A stretch of 53,757 bases of DNA from Bacteroidota bacterium (lineage in GTDB: Bacteria; Bacteroidota; Bacteroidia; Chitinophagales; Saprospiraceae): NCBI GenBank assembly GCA_029781095.1, contig JAKOXM010000678.1, forward strand, positions 1 to 53,757, given 5' to 3'. Every line of letters begins with the position of its first letter. The first letter of the stretch is position 1. A program made the position numbers and the translations under genes. This document shows, piece after piece, positions 24,885-33,326 of this stretch. The notes below the pieces were generated by a model. It saw only the letters and a list, made by a program, of their open reading frames with translations. It had not been told where the DNA came from and did no database searches.

Positions 24885-26375
24885 TTAGTTGAACAGATCC
24901 CGCATATCCTCGTCGTCCTCGTCTTTCAGGTTGCCTGTGAGGAAATCCTTGAACACCCATTTCGTCTGTACAAACTCCTTGCTGAGCACCTCGAACTCCG
25001 CCAGACCGTGCAGGGCAAGTTCTGCGAACGTATACATGTCGGCTTTTGCGGCATCGGTGGATTCGGCCACTTTCGTCAGGCCCGCAACCTGGTCGAGTTC
25101 CAGGTAGAATTTCTTGTTGGGCAGGTCGGTGAAAAGGTCTGTGACATTACCCGCTGCAAACCAGGCTTTTACGACGCCGTATGGGTCGCGTTCCTGGCCG
25201 CGTTTCAATTTGGTCGGGTTGGGGAAATGCTGAAGGAATACCTTTTTGATGGCTGTGCCGATGATGTTCAGCGCCACGACATAAGGCCCTTCCTGCTCGC
25301 CTTCGTATACCATTTCCACCTTGCCGGTAAGGGCCGGAATGACGCCCCAGAAATCGGTGATGCGGGCCGTCGTTTTTTCTTCTCCGTTGCGCAGCAGTCG
25401 GCGCTCGGCAGTCGAGTACAGGTTTTCGTATGCCGAAATCGTCAGACGGGCGCTCACGCCGCTTTTTTTATCCACGAATTCGCTTTCACGGGCTGCGAAC
25501 GCGATTTCTTCGATGAGGTTTTTCAATATTTCCGGAACATGAATTTGCGCCTTTTGTTCCGGAGTGATGCGCGATTCCTGTTCGGTGATCTTGCGGCCGA
25601 TGTCGATCGAGGCAGGGTAGTGCGTGGTGATCTGGCTTTCGATACGGTCTTTCAGCGGCGTGATGATGCTTCCGCGGTTGGTATAGTCTTCCGGGTTGGC
25701 GGTGAAAATGAACTCCACATCCAGCGGCAGGCGGAGTTTGAAGCCCCGGATCTGCATATCGCCTTCCTGCAGTACGTTGAACAGCGACACCTGAATTCGG
25801 GCTTGAAGGTCGGGTAACTCGTTGATAACGAACAAACAACGGTGCGCGCGCGGGATCAGCCCGAAATGTATGACGCGCTCGTCGGAATACGGCAGACGCA
25901 GGTTGGCGGCCTTGATGGGGTCCACGTCGCCCACAAGGTCGGCGATACTGACGTCGGGGGTGGCGAGTTTTTCCACGTAGCGCTGGTCGCGGTGCATCCA
26001 TTCAACGGGGGTATCGTCGCCTTTTTCAGCGATCAGGTCTTTTGCGAAGCGGCTGATGGGCGCGAGGGGGTCGTCGTTGAGTTCGCTGCCTGCCACGACG
26101 GGCGTGTATTCGTCGAGCAGGTTGATGAGCATGCGGGCAAGGCGCGTCTTGGCCTGACCGCGCAGACCGAGCAGCAGGATATTGTGCCGGCTCAGCACGG
26201 CCCGCTCCACATCGGGTAAAACGGTATCGTCGAAGCCGAAAATGCCCGGGAAAATGGTCTCTTTCCGGCGAATTTTGTCGATCAGATTGTCGCGCAGTTC
26301 CTGTTTTACGCTTTTAGGCCGGTAGCCGCTTTTTTTCAATTCGCCGAGGGTGCGAATCTGGTGGATGTCTTTCAT
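24885..26375 (-). CDS. AAA+ ATPase of the MoxR / Mg-chelatase I-like group
   Basis: A 496-residue cytoplasmic AAA+ ATPase. Walker A is GLRGQAKTRLAR (about 72-83) and the Walker B region is CLFVINELPDL (about 190-200). Having Asn before the Glu is, as far as I recall, usual in this branch. VEFIFTANPEDYTNRG holds sensor 1, and LKDRIESQI is next to it. A C-terminal helical lid follows, ending in an acidic tail. Relatives work with VWA-domain partners to remodel proteins or insert metals. No VWA gene is adjacent here. ATG 26375 is chosen over a TTG 9 bases upstream. Confidence 0.88.
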   Translation of the reverse strand: MKDIHQIRTLGELKKSGYRPKSVKQELRDNLIDKIRRKETIFPGIFGFDDTVLPDVERAVLSRHNILLLGLRGQAKTRLARMLINLLDEYTPVVAGSELNDDPLAPISRFAKDLIAEKGDDTPVEWMHRDQRYVEKLATPDVSIADLVGDVDPIKAANLRLPYSDERVIHFGLIPRAHRCLFVINELPDLQARIQVSLFNVLQEGDMQIRGFKLRLPLDVEFIFTANPEDYTNRGSIITPLKDRIESQITTHYPASIDIGRKITEQESRITPEQKAQIHVPEILKNLIEEIAFAARESEFVDKKSGVSARLTISAYENLYSTAERRLLRNGEEKTTARITDFWGVIPALTGKVEMVYEGEQEGPYVVALNIIGTAIKKVFLQHFPNPTKLKRGQERDPYGVVKAWFAAGNVTDLFTDLPNKKFYLELDQVAGLTKVAESTDAAKADMYTFAELALHGLAEFEVLSKEFVQTKWVFKDFLTGNLKDEDDEDMRDLFN

Positions 26376-26429
26376 GCCGGGCAAAACGCTGACAGGCCGC
26401 TTTTGTTTACAAATCGGCCCGCCGGCATT

Positions 26430-28013
26430 TTATATTTTCACCAATCGCTCCGTTTGGCTGTAACCGGCGGTCCGGAAACGCAGCAGGTAAAGCCCGGCGG
26501 AAACGGTGTTGGGCAGGTCAATGTCAAAGTTGTTTTCGCCGGAAACCGGTTCCTCAAAATTCCAGGACCCGAGCAAACGGCCTTGAATATCCATCAGTTC
26601 GAATCGAACGGGTTGCGGTGCAGAGAGCGTCAGTTTGCAGGCAAGACGGTCGGATACCGGATTGGCCCCGAGTTTCAGGACGGGTGAGTCCGCAACCGAT
26701 GGTTGCCCGTTTGTCGGGGTTGTTTCTCCCAGGTATGCCCAGAAACGGACCAGCGAGATGTCATAATTACCCACACTTATACAACCCAGCGTTCCCGCAC
26801 CGACGATTTTCCCGTCGGGTTGAAGTGCAATGGCGTTGATCACCTGGGTGCAGTACTGTTGATTGGCGTTTGCCTGGGCAAGTCCCTGATAGCCGAAATT
26901 GGGGTCTGTCTGGCCAAAGCGATCGTACCGGACAAGGGCATAATCGGGGAAAAGGTTATTGACACTCCCGGCAGCGATGATCTTGCCGTCGGGTTGTATG
27001 ATCAGGTCGTTGACCGTGCTGTACTGCGGGAAAAAAGCCCGCCCGGCATTACCGAAATTCATATCGATGTCACCGTTTTCGAGTACGCGCAATACCTGGA
27101 ATTCCGAGCCTCCGGCGAACAGCATTTTGCCGTCCTGTTGCATTTTTGCCTTGAAATTAACGCCTTTAAAGTCATAAATGTGCTGTCCGGCTATTGTGTC
27201 CGGCGCGCCGTTTTCCCAAAAATGAACGGTGGCGAGTTGTCCGACCCCGCCGCCGAAGCCGGCATTGCTGGCGGCGCACGCGACAAGAAAATCACCGGAT
27301 TCCTGCAATAAAACCCCCGTTCCTTTTTCATCCAGGAAGCTCGGAATGTCGTAAATAACCCTACCGTCGGTCCCGAATTCGGGATCGAATTGTCCGTCGG
27401 GCAGGAAGCGCGCCGCCATGATTTTTAGCTGGTCAAAAAATTTCTCCTCATAACCGGCTGCGAGTATCTTCCCGTCCGGTTGAAGTACGAGGGCCTCGAT
27501 TCCGGCCCTGTTATCGAATACTATCACACCCTCGTCCCCAAAGCTGTCGTCAGGCGTGCCGTCGGGCAGATAGCGCGCCAATACGGCGTGATAGGACCCA
27601 AAATATTGTGCATACCCGCCGGCAACGATTTTGCCGTCCGGCTGAATGGCGATCGCGTTGAATATCTCCTTGTTTGGATAGGTCAGATTGTCGATATCGG
27701 TGAAGACCTTTCCTTCGGTGCCAAAACTGCTGTCGGGGGTGCCATCGGGATTATAGCGAAGCAACGTAAGCAGGTTGCCGACATTGGTGGATTGACCGTT
27801 GGATTTGGAGGTGCCGCCAACGATGATCTTGCCGTCAGCCTGCAGGGCAATGCACTGGGCTTTATCATCAGCGGAAAAATTGGCCAGCACAAAGCCGGAT
27901 TGACCGAAATCAGTGTCAAGGCTGCCCGGAACCTGGGCGTGTATTTGATTGCGGGAAAAAACGGTGAGCAGGAGAAGCGGAATAAAGTGATTCCATGCAG
28001 GGTTGTTCGGCAT
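26430..28013 (-). CDS. Secreted delta-60 repeat protein with T9SS sorting domain
   Basis: A 527-residue surface or secreted protein. A signal peptide (ending HAQ at about 26) is followed by about seven delta-60 repeats recognised by phrases such as ALQADGKIIVGG, AIQPDGKIVAGG, VLQPDGKILAAG and IIQPDGKIIAAG. These alternate with ARYLPDGTPDDSFG-type strands and suggest a beta-propeller. The last 80 residues (LGANPVSDRLACKL to TERLVKI) form a type A T9SS domain. Delta-60 proteins have no known enzymatic role; adhesion or scaffold functions are guesses. A TAAATTTG -7 motif lies about 100 bases upstream of its ATG. Confidence 0.92.
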   Translation of the reverse strand: MPNNPAWNHFIPLLLLTVFSRNQIHAQVPGSLDTDFGQSGFVLANFSADDKAQCIALQADGKIIVGGTSKSNGQSTNVGNLLTLLRYNPDGTPDSSFGTEGKVFTDIDNLTYPNKEIFNAIAIQPDGKIVAGGYAQYFGSYHAVLARYLPDGTPDDSFGDEGVIVFDNRAGIEALVLQPDGKILAAGYEEKFFDQLKIMAARFLPDGQFDPEFGTDGRVIYDIPSFLDEKGTGVLLQESGDFLVACAASNAGFGGGVGQLATVHFWENGAPDTIAGQHIYDFKGVNFKAKMQQDGKMLFAGGSEFQVLRVLENGDIDMNFGNAGRAFFPQYSTVNDLIIQPDGKIIAAGSVNNLFPDYALVRYDRFGQTDPNFGYQGLAQANANQQYCTQVINAIALQPDGKIVGAGTLGCISVGNYDISLVRFWAYLGETTPTNGQPSVADSPVLKLGANPVSDRLACKLTLSAPQPVRFELMDIQGRLLGSWNFEEPVSGENNFDIDLPNTVSAGLYLLRFRTAGYSQTERLVKI

Positions 28014-28110
28014 AGTCGAGGAATTTTAGAGGATGCCGGGGTTTTTCTGCGAGGGGCGAAAACGCCTGGTTTTAACCCGTTCACCGGCATGGTGGAAGTG
28101 TTGAGTTGAA

Positions 28111-28118
28111 CAAATTTA
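28111..28118 (-). promoter_or_regulatory. Bacteroidota -7 promoter motif for the delta-60 gene
   Basis: The minus strand reads TAAATTTG, an exact TAnnTTTG match, about 98 bases before the ATG at 28013. The rest of the 273-base gap (28014-28286) holds no gene I can support. Confidence 0.45.
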
Positions 28119-28286
28119 CTGCAACCCTTTGGCCTGTCCCATAATATGACGGCTCATTGCCACGAATGGCGAAATTCAATCCGTGAAATCCATCATCAAC
28201 AGGCGGTGATGCGCTATTCGGGACAAGTGGTGAGTTTGAACCTGATTATCAATGATTTGGATTTTGCCACGCGCACAAATTTGGCG

Positions 28287-29264
28287 CTATCCGGCATCAC
28301 CACTGACCGACTCCTGCTTCTCCTGCCTTTGGTCCCGCAATACCGCGATCCCGGCGTTCAACTCGAAGCCGATCAGCAGGATCATGCAGTTCAGGTTGAT
28401 CCAGACCATCAGCACGATCAGCGTGCCGATGGAGCCGTAGAGTTTGTTGTAGTTGCCGAAATTGTCGACGTAGAAGGAAAAACCCCAGGATGTCAGGATG
28501 GACAAGGGCGTGGCGAGCATGGCGCCGGGGTTGAAAAAGGGAATGAGCCGCCGCGTGGAAGAGCCGAAACGGTAGATCATGGAAAACAGGGTGTAGAACA
28601 ACAGGACCACCACTACCCAGCGCAGCGAGAAAAAGGCCAGGCGGGTGATCACGTCCACCTTTATGTACTGGAAGACAAAATTGAGGATCGTATTCCCCAG
28701 AATGACGAGGATAACCGAGGCTACCAATACAAAGCCGACAAGGAAGGTGAGCTGAATGGCGATCAGGCGCTTTTGAAAGGCCGTGCGCCGTTTAAAGGTG
28801 ATGGTGTAATCTTTTTCCAGGCCCCGCATCATGGACAACATGCCGTTGGAGGCAAACCAGATGGCCAGAAAAAAACCTGCGGACAGCAAGCCTTCCTTGG
28901 GTTTGGTGGCGATATCCTTGATTGTCCCGAAGATCATGTCGCCCGCCTTGCCGGGCATTACCTCCTTGATGGAGCTTTGCAGGGTGCCGAAGAAATCGAC
29001 GCTGATCGGCAGGTACGGCAATAAAGAAATCAGCACCAGGATGCCCGGGAAAATGGCCATGAAAAAACTGAAGGCCATGCTGTTGGCGCGGGTTGTAATG
29101 GCGTCGTCATGCGTTTCCTTCTCGATGAATATGAACAGGTTGTACAAGGGAATGCGCTGAAGCCCCGGCAGCGAATGCGTTTTTGCCCACTCGATCAGCC
29201 GCATCCGGAGCGGATGGGTAGCGAAGTAGCGGTAAACGCGTCTTATTTGTTCAATTCTGTTCAC
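28287..29264 (-). CDS. YihY/BrkB family inner-membrane protein
   Basis: A 325-residue polytopic membrane protein of the YihY/UPF0761 (BrkB) family, with six hydrophobic helices. The family-typical first helix region is ITTRANSMAFSFFMAIFPGILVLISLLPYL, and later segments include SAGFFLAIWFASNGMLSMMRGLE and IGTLIVLMVWINLNCMILLIGFELNAGI. The function is not established; it was once misnamed ribonuclease BN. The GTG at 29264 is the likely start, 17 bases after the thioesterase stop, so the two genes probably share a transcript. Confidence 0.88.
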   Translation of the reverse strand: MNRIEQIRRVYRYFATHPLRMRLIEWAKTHSLPGLQRIPLYNLFIFIEKETHDDAITTRANSMAFSFFMAIFPGILVLISLLPYLPISVDFFGTLQSSIKEVMPGKAGDMIFGTIKDIATKPKEGLLSAGFFLAIWFASNGMLSMMRGLEKDYTITFKRRTAFQKRLIAIQLTFLVGFVLVASVILVILGNTILNFVFQYIKVDVITRLAFFSLRWVVVVLLFYTLFSMIYRFGSSTRRLIPFFNPGAMLATPLSILTSWGFSFYVDNFGNYNKLYGSIGTLIVLMVWINLNCMILLIGFELNAGIAVLRDQRQEKQESVSGDAG

Positions 29265-29281
29265 CTGTCTGCCGTCGGAGG

Positions 29282-29695
29282 TTATTTTTCAAAATGAGGT
29301 CTGAGTCTTTCCAGCAGGTATTCCGGGGCAGGCACCACTTTTTTGGTTTTGGCGTCGAAAAAGCACAGCCGCACACGGCCTGCATTGACGAGTTTTTTCC
29401 GCTCGTTGAACACTTCAACGTGGAAAGTGATGTATTCGCCGGGCAGTTCGCGCAGTTCCGAGCGCACGGTCAGCAACTCGTCGTAATACGCCGGCCGCAC
29501 GAAACGCATGTCGAGACTCACTACCGGGAGCCAGATGCCGTGCACTTCCTCCAGTTCTTTATACGTCACACCCAAAGAACGGATCATCTCTACGCGGCCC
29601 ACCTCGAAATACTGGGCGTAGTTGCCGTAGTAGAGGTAACCCATCTGGTCGGTTTCGCCGTAACGGACGCGGATATGGATTTCGTGTGTGTACAT
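29282..29695 (-). CDS. Acyl-CoA thioesterase, 4HBT/YbgC family
   Basis: A 137-residue hotdog-fold thioesterase. The active-site segment RVRYGETDQMGYLYYGNY (about 9-26) carries the catalytic Asp of the 4-hydroxybenzoyl-CoA/YbgC group. FEVGRVEMIRSLG and the MRFVRPAYYDELL strand also match. It hydrolyses acyl-CoA thioesters in the cytoplasm; the chain length preferred cannot be read. It is upstream of the BrkB-like gene by 17 bases. No Tol-Pal genes, the usual YbgC neighbours, are in sight. Confidence 0.9.
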   Translation of the reverse strand: MYTHEIHIRVRYGETDQMGYLYYGNYAQYFEVGRVEMIRSLGVTYKELEEVHGIWLPVVSLDMRFVRPAYYDELLTVRSELRELPGEYITFHVEVFNERKKLVNAGRVRLCFFDAKTKKVVPAPEYLLERLRPHFEK

Positions 29696-29698
29696 GGT

Positions 29699-29799
29699 AC
29701 GGTTGGCAGGTTTCGGGTTTGCGGGTAGTCGGGTTGGGCTCCGGGCTATTCATCGGATTTTGCCAACCCGAAACCTGAAACCCGCCAACCCGCAAACCT
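29699..29799. repeat. Imperfect inverted repeat of GGTTTCGGGTT / GGTTTGCGGGT words
   Basis: The spacer between arcA and the thioesterase gene consists of the words GGTTTCGGGTT, GGTTTGCGGGT and GGTTGGC on the left (29699-29735) and their complements on the right (29763-29799). They can fold into a long imperfect hairpin that may end arcA transcription. Confidence 0.6.
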
Positions 29800-29802
29800 T
29801 TT

Positions 29803-31071
29803 TCAAATCTCCTCCCTTTCAATTGGACACGTCATGCAGTGGCTCCCGCCACGTGCCCTCGACAGTTCGTTGGAAGGTATCGTAATGATCGTGTTTTCTA
29901 TTTTATCGATGGTGATCTTGCCGTTGTCGATGTCGCGGAGAATTTTTTCCGCACCGATGACTTTATAGCCGAAATCCTTGAACGCGCGTTCGGTCACGGG
30001 ATTGCGATCGTAGGTAATGGCCACGCCGGGCTTGAGCGCCACGAGATTGCAGCCGTCGGTCCATTGTTCGCGTTCCTGGTAAGGGCTTTCGCCGCGGCCC
30101 GCCCAGATGAATTCCATGTTGGGATTCACTTCAGCCAGCAGAAAATCGCGCAGACTGGGGTATTCGATGGTTTCGCCGTTGGAGCGGTGTACGTCGACAT
30201 AGGAGCCGAGACCTTCCTGCACGATGGGCCGGTATGCGACGAAGTGGTTGTGGTTGATCTGGGTGAATACCGTATCGATGTGCATGTAGGTGCGCTCGGC
30301 AGGGATGTTCACCTGCACCACGTTTTTGATGATACCCCGGTCGAACAGGTAATTTTTGATCATTTGAAAAGCGTACTCATTGGTGCGTTCGGAGCACCCG
30401 ATGAGCAGGTAGTCCTTGTTCAGCACCATGACGTCGCCGCCTTCCACGCTGATGGTTTCGCCTTTTTTATTAGGCGGGAATTTGTCCACGCGGTTCAGGT
30501 TGATGGTTCGGCCGTCTGCTTTCAGGCGGCGAAACACCGGGTGGCTGCTGAAAATCAGGCGGGTGAGGAAGTTTTCCCGGAAGCGCGCCGTCTTGTTGGC
30601 CTTTGTGATGATGACGTGGCCTTTCACCGTGACAGCGATATCGCGGGTGAAAATGAGGTTGGGGATAGGGTCGAACAGGATGCGGTCTTCGGGTTCGAGG
30701 TAGCCGGTGATGAGGGTGTCGGCCAGTTGCTCGGACGATAATCCCGCCAGCCGGGGGATAAATGAATACGGAAGTTCCTCAAAATCAGTGATTTTATTGA
30801 TCACCTCGTATTTGCTTTCCTCATCCCGGGTGCTTTCTGCCAGCAGATCGCGTACTTCCAGCACATTTTCCTTGCCGAGGAATGCCTTTAGCACGGAAAT
30901 AAAGGTGTCGTGTTCGTCCTGCATATTGGGCAGGTGTACGATGTCGTCGAACAGGAGCTCGCCTGCGCGTTTGGGAGTGATGCGGGCAATGCCTTCGTCG
31001 GGGCGGTGTACGATTACCTTTTTGAGCCTGCCGATTTCTGAATCTACGTAAATACGACTGTTCGCGTCCAT
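29803..31071 (-). CDS. arcA: Arginine deiminase
   Basis: Hydrolyses arginine to citrulline and ammonia. The 422-residue product has the guanidino-modifying enzyme signature: an IYVDSEIGRLKKVIVHRP beginning, NLIFTRDIAV (substrate Asp), SVEGGDVMVL, MHIDTVFTQI (catalytic His) and the nucleophile Cys412 in GGSHCMTCPIERE. Ornithine carbamoyltransferase, carbamate kinase and an antiporter are not adjacent. The enzyme may thus serve nitrogen or acid balance, or act in a pathway completed elsewhere. A TACTTTTG motif lies 44 bases upstream. Family assignment is firm; the pathway is open. Confidence 0.92.
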   Translation of the reverse strand: MDANSRIYVDSEIGRLKKVIVHRPDEGIARITPKRAGELLFDDIVHLPNMQDEHDTFISVLKAFLGKENVLEVRDLLAESTRDEESKYEVINKITDFEELPYSFIPRLAGLSSEQLADTLITGYLEPEDRILFDPIPNLIFTRDIAVTVKGHVIITKANKTARFRENFLTRLIFSSHPVFRRLKADGRTINLNRVDKFPPNKKGETISVEGGDVMVLNKDYLLIGCSERTNEYAFQMIKNYLFDRGIIKNVVQVNIPAERTYMHIDTVFTQINHNHFVAYRPIVQEGLGSYVDVHRSNGETIEYPSLRDFLLAEVNPNMEFIWAGRGESPYQEREQWTDGCNLVALKPGVAITYDRNPVTERAFKDFGYKVIGAEKILRDIDNGKITIDKIENTIITIPSNELSRARGGSHCMTCPIEREEI

Positions 31072-31114
31072 AAATTGATGATGTTGATTTATCCTTGGTT
31101 GGGCAAAAGAGCGG

Positions 31115-31122
31115 CAAAAGTA
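31115..31122 (-). promoter_or_regulatory. Bacteroidota -7 promoter motif for arcA
   Basis: The minus strand reads TACTTTTG, an exact TAnnTTTG match, with a predicted leader of about 36 nt before the ATG at 31071. No -33 element is clear. Confidence 0.5.
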
Positions 31123-31530
31123 GAACGAAAAATCGGGGTAGGCCGCGACTAATTTATTATGTCGATTAAAAGCAATTACGGCTCATATCCGGCATTTCAG
31201 CGTGTTTGTCATCATGGTTGTAGCAAAAACAATGAAATCGGCATACCGCAAAGGCTTGTCCTGAAAGACTTGTATCCAGGAGCGTTTCCCGGAAACGCAG
31301 TATTAAACACATTCAAAATACGACAACGCGAAATGAATTACGGCGGCTTCCCTTTGCGGCAAGAAACCAGGTTCATAAAGGCGAACATCGTTCGCAAACG
31401 GCACAATCGCCAAGCGGGCGCCGGCCCGGATAACCCGTCCGGATATCTTGAAAAACAGCCGAGTGGCATTACCGGCTCCATGTCGTGACTTCATTCCCGT
31501 AAAGAATTATTAAAAATTTCTTCACATCCG

Positions 31531-31560
31531 TTGCAAACATGCCACCCTTCTCTACCTTTG
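31531..31560 (+). promoter_or_regulatory. Distal promoter candidate for the act operon
   Basis: TTG at 31531-31533 and TACCTTTG at 31553-31560 are separated by 19 nt, a good fit to the Bacteroidota -33/-7 arrangement. It lies about 195 bases before the actA start. Confidence 0.5.
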
Positions 31561-31650
31561 CGCCTCCGGTTTTTAACGGTTCTTTAACCTTTCTCCTGCA
31601 ATAAGTCTGTTTAGAGTTCATCTAAATAATATACTTTCTTGGCGGTTCGC

Positions 31651-31680
31651 TTTGCGGAAATAGGGGCGTTGGTAATTTTG
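31651..31680 (+). promoter_or_regulatory. Proximal promoter candidate for the act operon
   Basis: TTTG (31651-31654) and TAATTTTG (31673-31680) are separated by 18 nt, giving transcription from about 31687. That leaves a 70-nt leader before the ATG at 31757, but only 7 nt before the alternative ATG at 31694. It supports the downstream start. Confidence 0.55.
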
Positions 31681-31756
31681 CGCACACAATTGAATGACCA
31701 ATATCATCTCCGGAACTTACATCGGGCAATCGAAAAAATACAACTACACTCTGAAT

Positions 31757-33151
31757 ATGTTGCTGAAACGCATTTGTTGGGTTTTCACGCTCTTTTTTGC
31801 TGCCTCGCTTTCGCTCTCCGCGGCTCCCACAATCGAAGAAGGTAAAACCCTTTTCACTGCCAACTGCGCCTCCTGTCATAATAAAAACATGAAGGACAAC
31901 CTCACCGGCCCCGCTTTGGGCGGAGTTGAGGATCGTTGGTCAGGTTTTCCGCGCAAGGACCTGTATGCCTGGGTGCGCAACTCCCAGTCGCTCATTGCAA
32001 CCGGACATCCGCGCGCCAACGAACTGTGGGCCAAGTGGAAACCGACGATGATGAATAACTTCCCGGGACTGACGGACGATCAGATCGAGAGTGTTCTTCT
32101 CTATGTGAACGATCAATACGTCAACGCTGGCAAAAAGGTGGTACCGCCTGGTGGCGACATTCCTACGGAAAAGGAGAGCGAAACACCCTGGATGTTCATC
32201 GGTCTTACGATCATTCTCGGGTTGCTGGCCTTTGCGCTCATGCGCATTATCGACAACCTCGGCAACATCACCCGCGTGCAGGCCGGCGATGCCCCCGTTC
32301 GCAAGAGCGTGGCCCAGACGCTGACAAGCAAAGGCGCGATCGCCTTTATGGTTTTTGCCGTGACCCTGATCTTTGGCTATAAAACGGTGGATAATGCCAC
32401 CAGAATGGGCCGTGAACAGAATTATCAGCCGGATCAGCCCATCGCGTTCAGCCACAAACTGCACGCCGGCACGAATAAAATCGATTGCCAGTATTGCCAC
32501 GATGCCGCCCGCCGCTCCAAACAGTCGTTCATTCCAGGCACCAATACCTGCATGAATTGCCACGCGGCGGTAAAAAAAGGCAGCAAAACGGGTACTTCCG
32601 AAATTACAAAGATCTTCGCCTCTATCGGTTTCGACCCGCTCCAGAATAAATACATTCCCGATTACGAAAACTGGAGCGACAAGCAGATCGAAGACCTCTA
32701 TAAAAAATGGATCGGCCAGGAATACATGTCCGCCAACACCCTGACGGCACTGGACGACAATGGCCGCATGACCGTTGAAACACAATGGGAAGGCGTCGTC
32801 AAGGCGCTCAAAAACGACCTGAACGGCAAAATACAGGGGCCGATCGAGTGGACCCGTATCCACAACCTCCCCGACCACGTTTATTTCAATCACTCCCAGC
32901 ACGTTACCGTCGGACAGATCGCTTGTCAGAAATGCCACGGCCCCGTGCAGGAAATGGACGTTGTGTATCAGTACTCCACCCTCGGAATGGGCTGGTGCAT
33001 CAATTGCCACCGCGAAACGGAGGTGAAATTCAAAGACAACGCTTACTACGATCAATACGAGCGCTACCATAAGGAACTGGCCTCCGGCAAACGCGAAAAG
33101 GTGACGGTGGAAGACATTGGCGGCCTCGAATGCCAGAAATGTCACTATTAA
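31757..33151 (+). CDS. actA: ACIII subunit ActA, six-heme c-type cytochrome
   Basis: Electron-transfer subunit of alternative complex III (menaquinol:acceptor oxidoreductase). From ATG 31757 it has a signal peptide (MLLKRICWVFTLFFAASLSLSA) and 464 residues. Heme motifs CXXCH start at about residues 37, 244, 265, 390, 414 and 459. The first sits in an extra mono-heme domain (37-135, with a likely Met ligand in KPTMMNNFPG). Two membrane helices follow (about 145-167 and 192-212), then the five-heme domain. Structurally known ActA carries five hemes, so the N-terminal one is an addition. An ATG at 31694 would place the signal peptide internally. Confidence 0.93.
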   Translation: MLLKRICWVFTLFFAASLSLSAAPTIEEGKTLFTANCASCHNKNMKDNLTGPALGGVEDRWSGFPRKDLYAWVRNSQSLIATGHPRANELWAKWKPTMMNNFPGLTDDQIESVLLYVNDQYVNAGKKVVPPGGDIPTEKESETPWMFIGLTIILGLLAFALMRIIDNLGNITRVQAGDAPVRKSVAQTLTSKGAIAFMVFAVTLIFGYKTVDNATRMGREQNYQPDQPIAFSHKLHAGTNKIDCQYCHDAARRSKQSFIPGTNTCMNCHAAVKKGSKTGTSEITKIFASIGFDPLQNKYIPDYENWSDKQIEDLYKKWIGQEYMSANTLTALDDNGRMTVETQWEGVVKALKNDLNGKIQGPIEWTRIHNLPDHVYFNHSQHVTVGQIACQKCHGPVQEMDVVYQYSTLGMGWCINCHRETEVKFKDNAYYDQYERYHKELASGKREKVTVEDIGGLECQKCHY

Positions 33152-33319
33152 ATTTAATGTGCTGATGTGCTTTTGATAATGGGCTATTTCAAGCCATTAC
33201 AATAATCTGAGCAGCCCATTAGCCCATTAATCACATTAGCAAATTAGCACATTAACCCCATTAGCCCATTAGCAAATTAACCCCATTAGCAAATCAGCAC
33301 ATTAGCAAATTAGCACATT
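33152..33319. repeat. Spacer made of about twelve 8-9-nt ATTAGC words
   Basis: From about 33213 to 33319 the units CCATTAGC, AAATTAGC, ACATTAGC and CCATTAACC follow one another about twelve times. The left end (33156-33187) carries complementary words (AATGTGCTGATGTGCT, AATGGGCTA), so the region can also fold on itself. It ends 7 bases before the actB ATG. Confidence 0.85.
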
Positions 33320-33326
33320 GAAAAAT

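Larger units (their letters stand above)
31072..31756. other. 685-base regulatory gap between arcA and the act-cox cluster
   Basis: The gap between divergent genes holds the arcA -7 motif near its left end and two promoter-like sites for actA near its right end. Short frames in the middle (about 31159-31488) lack coding character and family resemblance. A GCGTTTCCCGGAAACGC palindrome lies near 31281-31297. I see no RNA gene. Confidence 0.6.

Noticed and set aside
24885-26375. Sigma-54-dependent activator
   Set aside because: The GAFTGA motif and a DNA-binding helix-turn-helix are absent; the sequence fits the MoxR/Mg-chelatase group.
29803-31071. Anaerobic arginine deiminase operon
   Set aside because: Only arcA is present; arcB, arcC and arcD are not in the neighbourhood, so no operon is claimed.
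31159-31488. Possible small gene in the arcA-actA gap
   Set aside because: No promoter, start context or domain, and a composition (many Arg, Asn and Gly with no pattern) that does not look coding.
31940-33145. Minus-strand frame of about 400 codons opposite actA
   Set aside because: Antisense to six conserved heme motifs; long antisense frames are expected in GC-rich third-position genes.
33213-33319. CRISPR-like array of ATTAGC repeats
   Set aside because: Units are 8-9 nt with no spacers of 25-40 nt and no cas genes, so this is a simple word repeat.
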